Source: Maricaulis sp047308265 (GTDB lineage: Bacteria; Pseudomonadota; Alphaproteobacteria; Caulobacterales; Maricaulaceae). Taken from it: DNA of 64,000 nt. Of this stretch, positions 44,573 through 53,673 are shown one piece after another; the first letter of the stretch is position 1, and every line of letters begins with the position of its first letter. The translations under genes were made by a program, and so were the position numbers. The notes below the pieces were generated by a model. It saw nothing but the letters and a program-made list of their open reading frames with translations, did not search any database and was not told the DNA's origin. The DNA lies in the NCBI RefSeq assembly GCF_047308265.1, contig NZ_JBKQWY010000002.1, positions 62,001 through 126,000 of the forward strand. Direction: 5' to 3'.

Positions 44573-45567
44573 CAGTCAATCGCCTCGTCAAATGGCATGT
44601 CGCGTTCGTCCAGAAGCGCGCGGGCCAGGCGCAGCGGTGTGGCCGGAGCCAGACCACCGCCAATAAAGGGCGTGGAAGAAAGTTGTGAAAAGGCGAGGCC
44701 GGTTTCGCCCACGCCCAGCAGAGCCCCCATACGGCGGGCGCAGTCGAGCTTGACCGGGATGGCGCGCCCCGCCCCGATGGAGGCAAACAAAGAGGCCGCA
44801 TCTTCAGCGTCTTCCGGTGCCAGTCCGGCATCAAAGACATAAATGATCTCGGCATCACCGGCATCGGCAAAGGCCAGCGTCATGTCCAGATCATCGAGTT
44901 CAAACGGGTTGACGGCGGGGCTGTCGATCAGCACCGGGCCAGTAATGTCGCGCAAGGCGTCGGACAGTTCACGCGGATCGTCCACAGCCTTGAAGTCTGC
45001 GCCCATGGCTTTGGCGAGGCTGGCCAGGCGGGCATCGGCACCGGCGCGTTCACCGTCGCAGGAAATCATCAACGGGCGAGCCCCTGCGCCTGTGGCGCGT
45101 GCGGCAATCTTGGCCATGGCTGACGTCTTGCCCACACCCGGTGTGCCGGCAAACAAAAGCGGGACTTCCGGTATCGCCGGGATTGGCAGGAAGGCATAGC
45201 GCGCCTCAATTGCGTGAGCGAGGCGGGCCACCGATACGCCGTCGGACAAATCCTGGGCAGAGCGGATCAGGCTTTGCGCGGCAATACCGGGCACGCGGTG
45301 AAACCCTAAAGAGCGGATGATGCGCTCCAGGTGTTCGTCTTCATGGTCGCCGCGTTCGATCTGCCATTCATCTGCCAGCCGGGCGCCCCGATCACGCAAA
45401 GGTTCCGGTTCCGCCTCGCGCATGGGGGCGTCGGAGGCCGCACGGACCTGGACGCCGCCTTCCGGGCCGTCATGAGTGGAGATGATAACCGCCTCGGGAC
45501 CCATTTCCCGTCGGACATCCGACATGGCTTGAGTCAGGCTGGGGGCGGCAAAGGTTTTCAGACGCAT
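44572..45567 (-). CDS. flhF: FlhF, SRP-type GTPase for flagellar placement
   Basis: FlhF is an SRP-family GTPase that marks the flagellated pole. The 331-residue protein begins MRLKTFAAPSLTQAMSDVRREMGPEAVIIST, the FlhF N-terminal motif, then a short variable part and an NG domain with P-loop AGTPGVGKTSAMAKIA and SCDGERAGADARL. It is shorter than the E. coli-type proteins because of a reduced basic domain. It lies between flhA and flhG in the fliF operon. Confidence 0.9.
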   Translation of the reverse strand: MRLKTFAAPSLTQAMSDVRREMGPEAVIISTHDGPEGGVQVRAASDAPMREAEPEPLRDRGARLADEWQIERGDHEDEHLERIIRSLGFHRVPGIAAQSLIRSAQDLSDGVSVARLAHAIEARYAFLPIPAIPEVPLLFAGTPGVGKTSAMAKIAARATGAGARPLMISCDGERAGADARLASLAKAMGADFKAVDDPRELSDALRDITGPVLIDSPAVNPFELDDLDMTLAFADAGDAEIIYVFDAGLAPEDAEDAASLFASIGAGRAIPVKLDCARRMGALLGVGETGLAFSQLSSTPFIGGGLAPATPLRLARALLDERDMPFDEAID

Positions 45568-45588
45568 TGTCGAATATTCCGGCTCGGC

Positions 45589-47754
45589 TTAGCCAACATG
45601 GCCCAGCGTGCGCAGACGGGCGGTCGGGTGGATTTCATTTTGCGACATGACCACAGTTTGCGGTCTAAATCGCTCCACAAGTGACCGAACGTACGGGCGA
45701 ATCAGTGGGCTCGTCAGCAGTACAGGAACATGACCCTGCGTGCCGGCGGTTTCAAAAGAGTTTCTAATCGCCTCAACAAAATCGTGAAGGCGGGACGGTG
45801 CGAGGGCCAGCTGCTTGCGTTCACCTTCACCGATCAGGGCTTCCTGGAAGGTCTGTTCCCATTGCGGGGCCAGGGCGAGAACCGGCAACTGGCCTTCCAC
45901 GTCACGATTGGCGTAGCACAGCTGGCGGGCAATCCGGGTGCGCACATGTTCGACAATCGTGTCGAGATTTTGTGTTGCAGCACTGGCTTCGGCAACCCCT
46001 TCAAGGATGGTGGGCAGGTCGCGGATGGAGACCCGTTCCTTGATCAGGTTCTGCAGCACACGTTGGATACCTGCACGGGTGATCTGGGCCGGGGCAATGT
46101 CTTCCACCAGCTTCTTGTGTTCCTTGGAGAGCTTGTCGATCAGTTTCTCCACCTCGGCATAGGAGAGAAGGTCCGCCATGCTCTCGCGCAGGGATTCGGT
46201 CAGATGTGTGACGATGACCTGGGCTGGTTCAACGATGGTGTAACCGCGGAAAGAGGCTTCCTCGCGCAGGTTTTCATCGATCCAGGTGGCAGGGAGACCG
46301 AAGGCGGGTTCTTTCACATGCTTGCCGGGCAGGTCGATCGGCAGACCACCGGGATCCATGACCAGAAGCTTTTGCAGCTGGATTTCTCCGCGCCCGGCTT
46401 CCAGCTCCTTCACCCGGATGGCGTATTCCTCATTGCCTAGCGTCATATTATCGACGATGCGCACGGCCGGGGTGACAAAGCCCATTTCTTCGGCCAGCGA
46501 GCGACGCAAGGCCTTGATCTGGTCGGTCAGCTTGCGGCCTTCCACATCATTGATCAGCGGGAGAAGGCCATAACCGAGCTCGATTTTCAGCTCGTCGATC
46601 GCGAGGCTGTCCTCGATCGGCGCTTCGGCCGGGGTTTCGCTCTGCCCGTCCGCTCCGGCCTCTCCGGGGCCGCGTGCGGCGTCTGCGAGGGCCTCTTCGG
46701 CTTTCTGTGCATCCTCGGTTTCGCGGTTCCGGTTCAGCCAGGCCAGGCCTCCGGCACCGGCTGCCATCATGGCAAACGGCAGGAAGGGCATGCCCGGCAG
46801 AACACCCACGAGGAGGGCCACACCGGCGACCAGCGCCATGCCTTGCGGTTTGGCGGTCAGCTGTCCGTAGACCGCCTTGTCGGCTTCGCCATTCACGCCG
46901 GCCTTGGAGACCAGGAGACCGGCGGCGACCGAGATGATCAGGGCCGGGATCTGGGAGACCAGACCGTCGCCAATCGTGAGCGAGGAATAGGTGCTGGCCG
47001 CATCGCCAAACGCCATGCCGGATTGGACGACCCCGATCACAATACCGCCGACAAGATTGATGGCGGTGATCAGGAGACCGGCCATGGCATCGCCGCGGAC
47101 GAATTTCGAGGCACCATCCATGGCACCGTAGAAATTGCTTTCGCCTTCCAGTTCCTGGCGGCGTTGACGGGCTTCAGCTTCCGTGATCAGCCCGGAGGAC
47201 AGATCGGCATCGATGGCCATTTGTTTGCCGGGCATCGCATCCAGCGTGAACCGGGCCGCCACCTCGGCGATCCGACCGGACCCCTTGGTGATCACGACAA
47301 AATTCACAATGACCAGAATGGCAAAGACAATGACGCCGATGACGACATTGCCCTGCATCACAAACCCGCCAAAGGCCTCGATGACGCCGCCGGCGGCGTG
47401 TGTGCCCTCATGTCCGCGCGACAGGATGAGACGGGTGGAGGCGATATTCAGGCCCAGCCGCAAGAGCGTGGTAATGAGCAACACAGTGGGAAAGGCTGAG
47501 AATTCCAGCGGTTTCTTGATGAAAAGCGCGGTCATCAAGACCAGGACCGATGCCGAGACCGACAGTGATAGCGCCAGATCCAGCATAATGGCCGGCATGG
47601 GCAAAAGCAGCATGACCAGAATGGCCAGAATGCCGATCCCCATCGCGACATCGCCGCGCATGGCCAGTTTCAAAATTCTGGGCAGGTCGAATCCGCCGGA
47701 TGTTTCGCCGGACGTCTCGCTGGTCTGACCTGAAGTGGGTGCTGTATCCGCCAC
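45589..47754 (-). CDS. flhA: FlhA, flagellar export gate protein
   Basis: FlhA forms the export gate ring of the flagellar type III system. The 721-residue protein has eight membrane spans in its first 330 residues, the conserved loop GKQMAIDADLSSGLITEAEARQRR near residue 175, and a large cytoplasmic domain that docks export chaperones. The start is GTG 47754. It follows flbD by 23 bases. Confidence 0.96.
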   Translation of the reverse strand: MADTAPTSGQTSETSGETSGGFDLPRILKLAMRGDVAMGIGILAILVMLLLPMPAIMLDLALSLSVSASVLVLMTALFIKKPLEFSAFPTVLLITTLLRLGLNIASTRLILSRGHEGTHAAGGVIEAFGGFVMQGNVVIGVIVFAILVIVNFVVITKGSGRIAEVAARFTLDAMPGKQMAIDADLSSGLITEAEARQRRQELEGESNFYGAMDGASKFVRGDAMAGLLITAINLVGGIVIGVVQSGMAFGDAASTYSSLTIGDGLVSQIPALIISVAAGLLVSKAGVNGEADKAVYGQLTAKPQGMALVAGVALLVGVLPGMPFLPFAMMAAGAGGLAWLNRNRETEDAQKAEEALADAARGPGEAGADGQSETPAEAPIEDSLAIDELKIELGYGLLPLINDVEGRKLTDQIKALRRSLAEEMGFVTPAVRIVDNMTLGNEEYAIRVKELEAGRGEIQLQKLLVMDPGGLPIDLPGKHVKEPAFGLPATWIDENLREEASFRGYTIVEPAQVIVTHLTESLRESMADLLSYAEVEKLIDKLSKEHKKLVEDIAPAQITRAGIQRVLQNLIKERVSIRDLPTILEGVAEASAATQNLDTIVEHVRTRIARQLCYANRDVEGQLPVLALAPQWEQTFQEALIGEGERKQLALAPSRLHDFVEAIRNSFETAGTQGHVPVLLTSPLIRPYVRSLVERFRPQTVVMSQNEIHPTARLRTLGHVG

Positions 47755-47777
47755 GCGTGTTTACTCGCCTTGGGCCA

Positions 47778-49151
47778 TTAGGCCGCAGAAATATCGCCGA
47801 TGCCCTGATTGGGCTGGGGAACCTCGACACCCTGATCGGCGTAGAGCTTCAGCTTGTTGCGCAGGGTCCGGATGGAGATGCCCAGGATATTGGCCGCATG
47901 GGTTCGATTGCCCAGACAGTGATCGAGCGTGTCGAGGATGAGATCCTGTTCCACTTCGGCCACGGTCTTGCCAACCATCACGCGCTGGGCGGCGTCGGCA
48001 GCATCCGCAGCCTGACGGGCTACATTGCCGCCCGACTGACTGGAAAAGGCCGAGCCGTCCGGCATGCGGATCGCGTCAGGGCCAATCTCCCGGCCGTTGG
48101 CCAAAAGCACAGCGCGGTGCATGGCGTTTTCCAGTTCACGCACATTGCCCTTCCACTCCCGCGCGATCAGATGGGTGCGCGCCGCATCAGAGAGCGGACG
48201 TTCCTCGATCTGGTTGGCATCGGCATATTTGCGGACGAAATGCTCGGCCAGCGCGATGATATCGGTCGGGCGCTCACGCAGCGGCGGCAGGGCCAGATTG
48301 ACCACGTTGAGACGGAAGAGCAGGTCTTCGCGGAACACACCGTCCGCCACGGCCTTGCGCAGATCGCGGTTCGAGGTGGCGAGAATACGGATATCGACCT
48401 TGACCGGTTTTGTACCGCCCACACGATCGATCTCACGCTCCTGGATCGCGCGGAGCAGTTTCGCCTGCAGGCGCACATCCATCTCGGAAATCTCGTCGAG
48501 CAGCAATGTACCGCCATTGGCTTCCTCGAACTTACCGATGCGGCGGGCCATAGCGCCGGTGAACGCGCCTTTTTCATGACCGAACAGTTCGGATTCGAGC
48601 AGGTTCTCCGGAATGGCGGCGCAGTTGACCGACACAAAGGGGGCGGCTGAGCGGCGGGACCGGGCGTGGACATGGCGCGCCATGACCTCTTTACCCGAAC
48701 CACTTTCACCGGTGATCAGCACCGAGGCGTCGGACGGCGCGATGCGTTCGGCGAGTTCGATGACCTGGCGCATGGCCGGATCGCTGGCGATCATCGGACG
48801 TTCGTCGTCGGCCACGGCTTCGAGAACGGCGGCGATCAGGTCGGCATCTGGCGGCAGCGGGATGAATTCCTTGGCCCCGGCGCGGATGGCGGCCGCGGCA
48901 GCTTCGGGACGCACATTGACGCCACAGGCCACAACCGGAACGGAAATCCGTTCGCGCTCATTGGCATCAATCAGTGCCTGGACGTCCAGGGACAGATCGA
49001 CCATCAGCAGGTCGGCCCCCCGACCGGCCCGCAAATGGCTTGTGGCCTGTTCGATCGTATCGACCTGCGCAACGGTGGCGCCGCGATCCATGGCGATCTT
49101 GGTGGCGGTGTAGAGCTGGCCGCCCAGGCTTCCCACGATCAATACGCGCAT
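47778..49151 (-). CDS. flbD: FlbD, sigma-54-dependent flagellar regulator
   Basis: FlbD activates late (class III) sigma-54 flagellar promoters in Caulobacter and represses fliF. The 457-residue protein has a receiver-like N-domain (1-115) lacking the acidic pocket residues, a AAA+ domain with GESGSGKE and the sigma-54 contact GAFTGA, and a Fis-type helix-turn-helix (NRTHAANILGISIRTLRNKL). ATG 49151 with GGGAG eight bases upstream replaces the GTG three codons earlier. Targets are probably the two sigma-54 promoters between fliK and flgK. Confidence 0.93.
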   Translation of the reverse strand: MRVLIVGSLGGQLYTATKIAMDRGATVAQVDTIEQATSHLRAGRGADLLMVDLSLDVQALIDANERERISVPVVACGVNVRPEAAAAAIRAGAKEFIPLPPDADLIAAVLEAVADDERPMIASDPAMRQVIELAERIAPSDASVLITGESGSGKEVMARHVHARSRRSAAPFVSVNCAAIPENLLESELFGHEKGAFTGAMARRIGKFEEANGGTLLLDEISEMDVRLQAKLLRAIQEREIDRVGGTKPVKVDIRILATSNRDLRKAVADGVFREDLLFRLNVVNLALPPLRERPTDIIALAEHFVRKYADANQIEERPLSDAARTHLIAREWKGNVRELENAMHRAVLLANGREIGPDAIRMPDGSAFSSQSGGNVARQAADAADAAQRVMVGKTVAEVEQDLILDTLDHCLGNRTHAANILGISIRTLRNKLKLYADQGVEVPQPNQGIGDISAA

Positions 49152-49194
49152 AACGTCCACTCCCTGCTGAACACGACGGTCTGGTCTTCACGCA

Positions 49195-49551
49195 TCATGC
49201 CGTGTCCCCGTCCTTGATGATTTCCGTCATGGTCACGCCCAGGCGATCTTCCACAACGACCACTTCGCCCCGTGCAACGAGGCGGTTATTGACGTAGATA
49301 TCGATGGCTTCCCCGATCTTGCGATCCAGCTCGACCACCGATCCGGCGGTCAGTTTGAGCAGGGAGTTCACATCGATATTGGCCTTGCCGAGCACCGCGG
49401 AGATATTGACGGGAACGTCAAACACCGGCGCCAGATCGGCGGCATTCTTTTCTTCTTCTTCCAGCATCGACTGACCGGGAGCCGGCGGGGTTGCATTGCC
49501 CGCTTGCGGCTGTCCGCCGCTCAGATCGGGAAGGTCGAGATCATCAGACAT
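49195..49551 (-). CDS. fliN: FliN, flagellar motor switch protein
   Basis: FliN forms the lower C-ring of the motor. The 118-residue protein has a proline/acidic N-tail then the surface-presentation domain: FDVPVNISAVLGKANIDVNSLLKL and VNNRLVARGEVVVVEDRLGVTMTEI. It lies between fliH and flbD, 13 bases after fliH. FliM is not in the window. Confidence 0.95.
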   Translation of the reverse strand: MSDDLDLPDLSGGQPQAGNATPPAPGQSMLEEEEKNAADLAPVFDVPVNISAVLGKANIDVNSLLKLTAGSVVELDRKIGEAIDIYVNNRLVARGEVVVVEDRLGVTMTEIIKDGDTA

Positions 49552-49564
49552 GGCTCGGTCTCCT

Positions 49565-50212
49565 TCAGGCCGCGCTCGCGCCGCTCATCGGCGTCTGCAG
49601 GGCGGGATCCTGTTGGTCTTGCGCGGGCGCCTGCAGCCAGCGTTCGACAATCTCTTCAATGCGCGCAGCGACATCTTCACTGCGGCGTTCAATGGCGCCC
49701 GATGCCCATTCCAGACGGATGTCAGCGCTGCGCATGCCCGGGTCCGGCCGGACAATGATCGCGCCGTCATATCCCGCCATACGTGCCGTGTCCGTCAGTC
49801 GCTCCGACAGCATGTCGACGAGATCGGGATGGCAACGCACGGAAAAATGCGGTTCGGATCTAATGTCTTGAAGTGCTTCGCGGGCAGTTTCCAGCAATGT
49901 CTCCTGTGGAAACTGATCGAGAGCAGAACCGGCGATCTGGCGAGCGACCGCCAGGGCCAGACGTGTGGCGTCCTCGCGCAGGGCTTCGGATTCCTGGGTG
50001 AGGCGGGCAAGGATGAGCTGCATCTGCGAGGCCACGGCCTGGAGCGCGTCGGCGCACTTGCCTTCCTCCATCTCCCGGCCTTCTTCCACACCCCACATGC
50101 GAGCGGCATCCACATCATCCTGGGTGAAAAAGCGCTTATAGCTCTCACCCTCCCGGAGGATTTCGCCATTCCGGTCAAATTCGGTGTCAAAATCGAAACG
50201 CATCGGTTTCAT
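49565..50212 (-). CDS. fliH: FliH (FlbE in Caulobacter), export ATPase regulator
   Basis: The 215-residue protein has an N-terminal FDFDTEFDR segment, a charged helical centre and a C-terminal domain like FliH/YscL, which holds FliI at the export gate. Its place between fliG and fliN matches flbE of Caulobacter. AGGAG precedes the ATG. The family is poorly conserved, so position carries much of the weight. Its partner FliI is encoded 10 kb away. Confidence 0.85.
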   Translation of the reverse strand: MKPMRFDFDTEFDRNGEILREGESYKRFFTQDDVDAARMWGVEEGREMEEGKCADALQAVASQMQLILARLTQESEALREDATRLALAVARQIAGSALDQFPQETLLETAREALQDIRSEPHFSVRCHPDLVDMLSERLTDTARMAGYDGAIIVRPDPGMRSADIRLEWASGAIERRSEDVAARIEEIVERWLQAPAQDQQDPALQTPMSGASAA

Positions 50213-50221
50213 GGCGGTCTC

Positions 50222-51247
50222 CTAGTAGATCAGCTCGTCATCGGCGCCGCCGTCGGCGAGCATGATTTCACCCTTGGCCGCCAGATCCTTGGCGAGGGCG
50301 ACAATGGCTTGTTGGGCCTGGTCCACATCCTTCAGGCGGACGGGGCCCATGGCTCCCATGTCTTCGCGCATGATTTTCGCGGCGCGTTCAGACATGTTGG
50401 AGAAGAAGAGGTCGCGCAGGCTGTCGGACGCGCCCTTCATGGCAAGCCCCATCTGATCCTTGTCGATGGCCCGCAGGAGCGTCTGGATGCCGCCCGGGTC
50501 GAGCTTGGAGAGATCCTCGAAGACAAACATCAAGGACCGGATCTTCTCGGCACTGTCGCGATTGCGTTCTTCCAGGGCCGCGAGGAAGCGGTTTTCCGTC
50601 TGCCGGTCGAAGTTGTTGAAGATGTTCGCCATCATCTCATGGCTGTCATGCTTGGCCGTACGGGCCAGGTTCGACATGAATTCAGTGCGCAGCGTTTCCT
50701 CGATCTTGTCGAGAATTTCGCGCTGCACCGGTTCCATGCGCAACATGCGGGAGACCACCTCGAGGGCGAAGTCTTCAGGCAGGGCGGCCAGAACACGTGA
50801 GGCGTGGTCGGATTTCACCTTGGAAAGCACCACCGCCACAGTCTGCGGGTATTCATTCTTGAGATAATTGGCCAGCACCACCTCATTCACATTGCCCAGC
50901 TTGTCCCACATGGTGCGCCCGGCGGGACCGCGCAGCTCTTCCATGATGGACTCAACCTTGTCTCCGGGAAGGAAGGAGCCAAGCAGGCGTTGTGTGGCTT
51001 CGAACGAGCCCATCAACGAGCCCGTGGACGACATCTGGCCGACAAAATCGACGATCAGCTTTTCCACGGCATTGGCGCTGATGGAGCCGAGATTGGACAT
51101 GGCGGAGGAGACTTCACGGATCTCCTCCTCGTCCAGATTGTCCCACAAGCCGTGGGTTTCCTCGCCCAGGGCCAGCAGGATCACGGCGGCCTTTTCCGGA
51201 CCGCTCAGCCGGTTGGGATCATCGATGGAGCGTTTTCCCTGCGACAT
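50222..51247 (-). CDS. fliG: FliG, flagellar motor switch protein
   Basis: FliG couples stator ion flow to rotation and attaches the C-ring to FliF. The 341-residue protein has the N-domain KAAVILLALGEE, middle-domain EHPQ-like region (NEYPQTVAVVLSKV) and the C-domain with charged torque helix (SDSLRDLFFSNMSERAAKIMREDM). It begins three bases after fliF and precedes fliH by nine. Confidence 0.96.
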   Translation of the reverse strand: MSQGKRSIDDPNRLSGPEKAAVILLALGEETHGLWDNLDEEEIREVSSAMSNLGSISANAVEKLIVDFVGQMSSTGSLMGSFEATQRLLGSFLPGDKVESIMEELRGPAGRTMWDKLGNVNEVVLANYLKNEYPQTVAVVLSKVKSDHASRVLAALPEDFALEVVSRMLRMEPVQREILDKIEETLRTEFMSNLARTAKHDSHEMMANIFNNFDRQTENRFLAALEERNRDSAEKIRSLMFVFEDLSKLDPGGIQTLLRAIDKDQMGLAMKGASDSLRDLFFSNMSERAAKIMREDMGAMGPVRLKDVDQAQQAIVALAKDLAAKGEIMLADGGADDELIY

Positions 51248-51250
51248 CGT

Positions 51251-52900
51251 CTAGCTCTCGTGCAGCCAGGTGCGGAGGATGGAAATCGATTCCTCCGGGT
51301 GTTGTTCCACAATGGTGGCGACCTTCTTGACCGAGGAGGCTTTCACCTGACCATCAATCTTGGCGATATCGATGCCATCATCCGAGCCGCCGGGGAGCGC
51401 GGTGGGCATGGATCCGTCCGGCGAGGGCAGGGCCGCAGCCACAGCGCCTTCAGGCAGGGCTGCGCCACCGGCACCGGCACCCGCCAGGGCGAGGCCGGGG
51501 TCCATGGCGGCGACCGCGGCGCCACTGGCACTCTTCACCAGCGGACGGGCGACAAGGAAGATGATCAGAAGGGCGGTGATGAACATGACGGCGATCTCCG
51601 CAACGCGCATGATATCGCCCTTGTTCATCGAGAAGGGTGAGCTGGCGGACGTGCCCAGCAGCGGGTCTGCACGCGCAAACTCGAACTGGCGCACCACCAG
51701 CTGGTCTTGACGGGCTCCGGTGCCTTGATCGGTAAAGCCCATCGCTGAGCGAACCAGCTCGGTGATCTGATCAATCTGGGCCTGCGGACGCTCGGCCCAC
51801 TGGGTTGTCCCGTCCTCAGCGATTGTCACGATGCCATCCACGGCGACAGCCACGGAGAGTTGTTCGATATCACCGGCTTGGCGGATCTCTTCGCGGATTG
51901 TGCTCGACAGGGCAAAGGTCCGCTCGCTGTCACTGCTTTCGGACGTGTCGAAGGGGCCGCTTTCGCCGCCTTCAGCCCCGGCATTGTCAGGAATGTTCTC
52001 AGAAGCGGATACTGCGTTCGGGCCGCCATCCCGGCTGGCGGACTGGGTGTTGTTGCGGCGCTCTGACTGCAGGACAGACCCGTTTGGATCATAGGTCTCG
52101 CTACGTTCTTCGACATGATTCCGGTTGAGCTCGGCTGTCACCTGGACCCGGGCAGCGCCCACGCCGACAACACCCTCGACAAGATCGAGAATGCGGCGGC
52201 GCAATTGTTCTTCGACCTGGTTGCGGCGGTCATCGAGCATCACCGACAGGGCATCCTCGCCATCGGTGCCCGCCAGCAGTCGGCCGCGTTCATCCGAGAC
52301 AGCGACATTACCGGCTTCAAGACCGGCCCCGCTGGCGACGATGTTGCGAATCACCCGGATCTGTTCACCGTTCAGCGTGCCGCGTGTCCCCACGGTCACG
52401 GTCGCGGTGGCCGGCTGCTGGTCGCGCGCGAAGACCCGGCGTTCGGGCATGTTGATATGGACCCGGGCCGAGGAGATGACGGTGAGGGATTGGATGGTGC
52501 GGGCCAGCTCGCCCTCCAGCGCACGACGCGCATTGATGTTCTGCTCGAAACTGGTCTGGTTGAAACTGTCCGACCGGTCGAAGATCTCATAACCCACGGA
52601 CGCTCCCGCCAGCGGCCCACCGGCGGCTACGCGCACACGGGCTTCGTCGACCTGGGCTGCATCCACATAGATGGCCGATCCGCCCTCACGGATTTCATAC
52701 CGGATGTTGGATTGATCCAGGGCCTGGCTGATGGAGGCCGCCTCGGCCGGGTCCAGGGCTGAATACAAAAGGGCCTGCGATCCCCCGCCCACGGCACCGG
52801 AAAAATACACCATGGCGGCGGCCACACCGGCGGCGAGACCGAAAATAGCTGTCAGCCGACCGACGCCGAAAGCCCTAAGCTGTTCAAAAAACGCGTTCAC
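51251..52900 (-). CDS. fliF: FliF, flagellar MS-ring protein
   Basis: FliF builds the MS-ring in the inner membrane, the base of the flagellum. The 549-residue protein has a first span (about 15-38), the YscJ/FliF ring domain (YSALDPAEAASISQALDQ, RVHINMPERRVFAR), FliF C-domain, a second span (VMFITALLIIFLVARPLV) and a FliG-binding tail. GTG 52900 (N-terminus MNAFFEQLRAFG, CAGGG seven bases upstream) is preferred to the TTG at 52933. It leads the operon to flhA/flhG. A CtrA-like box lies 76-90 bases upstream. Confidence 0.94.
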   Translation of the reverse strand: MNAFFEQLRAFGVGRLTAIFGLAAGVAAAMVYFSGAVGGGSQALLYSALDPAEAASISQALDQSNIRYEIREGGSAIYVDAAQVDEARVRVAAGGPLAGASVGYEIFDRSDSFNQTSFEQNINARRALEGELARTIQSLTVISSARVHINMPERRVFARDQQPATATVTVGTRGTLNGEQIRVIRNIVASGAGLEAGNVAVSDERGRLLAGTDGEDALSVMLDDRRNQVEEQLRRRILDLVEGVVGVGAARVQVTAELNRNHVEERSETYDPNGSVLQSERRNNTQSASRDGGPNAVSASENIPDNAGAEGGESGPFDTSESSDSERTFALSSTIREEIRQAGDIEQLSVAVAVDGIVTIAEDGTTQWAERPQAQIDQITELVRSAMGFTDQGTGARQDQLVVRQFEFARADPLLGTSASSPFSMNKGDIMRVAEIAVMFITALLIIFLVARPLVKSASGAAVAAMDPGLALAGAGAGGAALPEGAVAAALPSPDGSMPTALPGGSDDGIDIAKIDGQVKASSVKKVATIVEQHPEESISILRTWLHES

Positions 52901-53214
52901 GCGAAAACCCTGCCCTTCGTCTGTTCGCGACAAATCACTCGCGAAGCACTGGGCAGAATTTTCCTACCTTGAAGGTAAACGACCCTTTAACTTTGCCGCA
53001 TAGATCATTACCGCGCTGCACGTTTTTAACAGCACGGTTCAGAATGTCTGAAGTCTGGTGAGGTCCAGGCGACCCAGCCGCGTGACCGGCCCACACCCGA
53101 GGGTGGGCAGGCTGCGAATGGGCAGGCAGACCGTGTAGGGTCAGGCAAGGGGTTGCAGCGGTCCCGAGGGGGTGCGGAACCGCTGCTGATTAGCGCTCGG
53201 TCAGGGGGAAAGCG
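52901..53214. other. Intergenic region between fliF and sciP
   Basis: This 314-base gap holds the fliF promoter next to fliF (CtrA-like box listed separately) and, nearer sciP, GC-rich sequence with inverted repeats: CAGCGGT (53158-53164) with ACCGCTG (53181-53187), and an eight-base direct repeat GGGCAGGC at 53107 and 53122. I see no supported gene. Confidence 0.6.
52976..52990 (-). promoter_or_regulatory. CtrA-like box of the fliF promoter
   Basis: Read on the minus strand the site is TTAA-AGGGTCG-TTTA, one base from the CtrA consensus TTAA-N7-TTAA. It lies 76-90 bases before the fliF GTG. CtrA activation of fliF is established in Caulobacter. Confidence 0.65.
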
Positions 53215-53484
53215 CTATCGGTATTGTTGCAGGCGCGTCGTGCGCAGACCTGCCAGTCCGTGTTTATCGATGGAGCGTTGCCAGCCCAGAAACTCTTCGA
53301 CCGTCAGCGAGTAACGCTGACAGGCCTCTTCCAGCGAAAGCAATCCGCCGCGTACGGCCGCGACAACTTCCGCCTTTCTGCGGATCACCCAGCGCTGGGT
53401 GTCCGGCTTGGGCAGGTCGCCCAGCGTAAGTGGTGTTCCATCCGGTCCAATGACATAGTTTTCTTTTTTAAGGCGCGGCTGCAT
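53215..53484 (-). CDS. sciP: SciP, small CtrA inhibitory protein (DUF1153)
   Basis: SciP is a small DNA-binding protein that blocks CtrA-activated promoters in G1 cells of Caulobacter. The 89-residue protein matches the family throughout: YVIGPDGTPLTLGDLP, RWVIRRKAEVVAAVRGGLLS and the helix-turn-helix ACQRYSLTVEEFLGWQ. It sits between fliF and flgE, as in Caulobacter. A CtrA-like box lies 77-91 bases upstream, consistent with a feedback loop in which CtrA induces its own restrainer. Confidence 0.93.
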   Translation of the reverse strand: MQPRLKKENYVIGPDGTPLTLGDLPKPDTQRWVIRRKAEVVAAVRGGLLSLEEACQRYSLTVEEFLGWQRSIDKHGLAGLRTTRLQQYR

Positions 53485-53560
53485 GTCCGATCCCCGTTTG
53501 TTATGGCTTTATGATGGGGACTATACGGGCGCGAATTTAACATGACCCTAAGTGTCTGGG

Positions 53561-53575
53561 TAAATTTACCTTTAA
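53561..53575 (-). promoter_or_regulatory. CtrA-like box of the sciP promoter
   Basis: On the minus strand the site is TTAA-AGGTAAA-TTTA, the same TTAA-N7-TTTA form as at fliF and at the same distance (77-91 bases) from its start codon. A GAATC site (53615) lies further upstream. Confidence 0.6.
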
Positions 53576-53618
53576 TAAATGAAACCGGGTTTTTCGCGTT
53601 ATTGAGTCGAATTTGAAT

Positions 53619-53654
53619 CAAAAAAAACCGGCCCCCCCGAAGGGAGGGCCGGCT
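53619..53654 (-). terminator. Rho-independent terminator of the fliK-flgD-flgE operon
   Basis: On the minus strand CCGGCCC pairs with GGGCCGG, with three more inner pairs, and a run of eight T follows, 20 bases after the flgE stop. Confidence 0.88.
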
Positions 53655-53673
53655 TGAGTGGGTCTGTGGTGGA

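Noticed and set aside
53158..53187. Hairpin CAGCGGT/ACCGCTG after sciP as a terminator
   Set aside because: It has a 16-base loop and no T run on the minus strand, so it is noted only as an inverted repeat.
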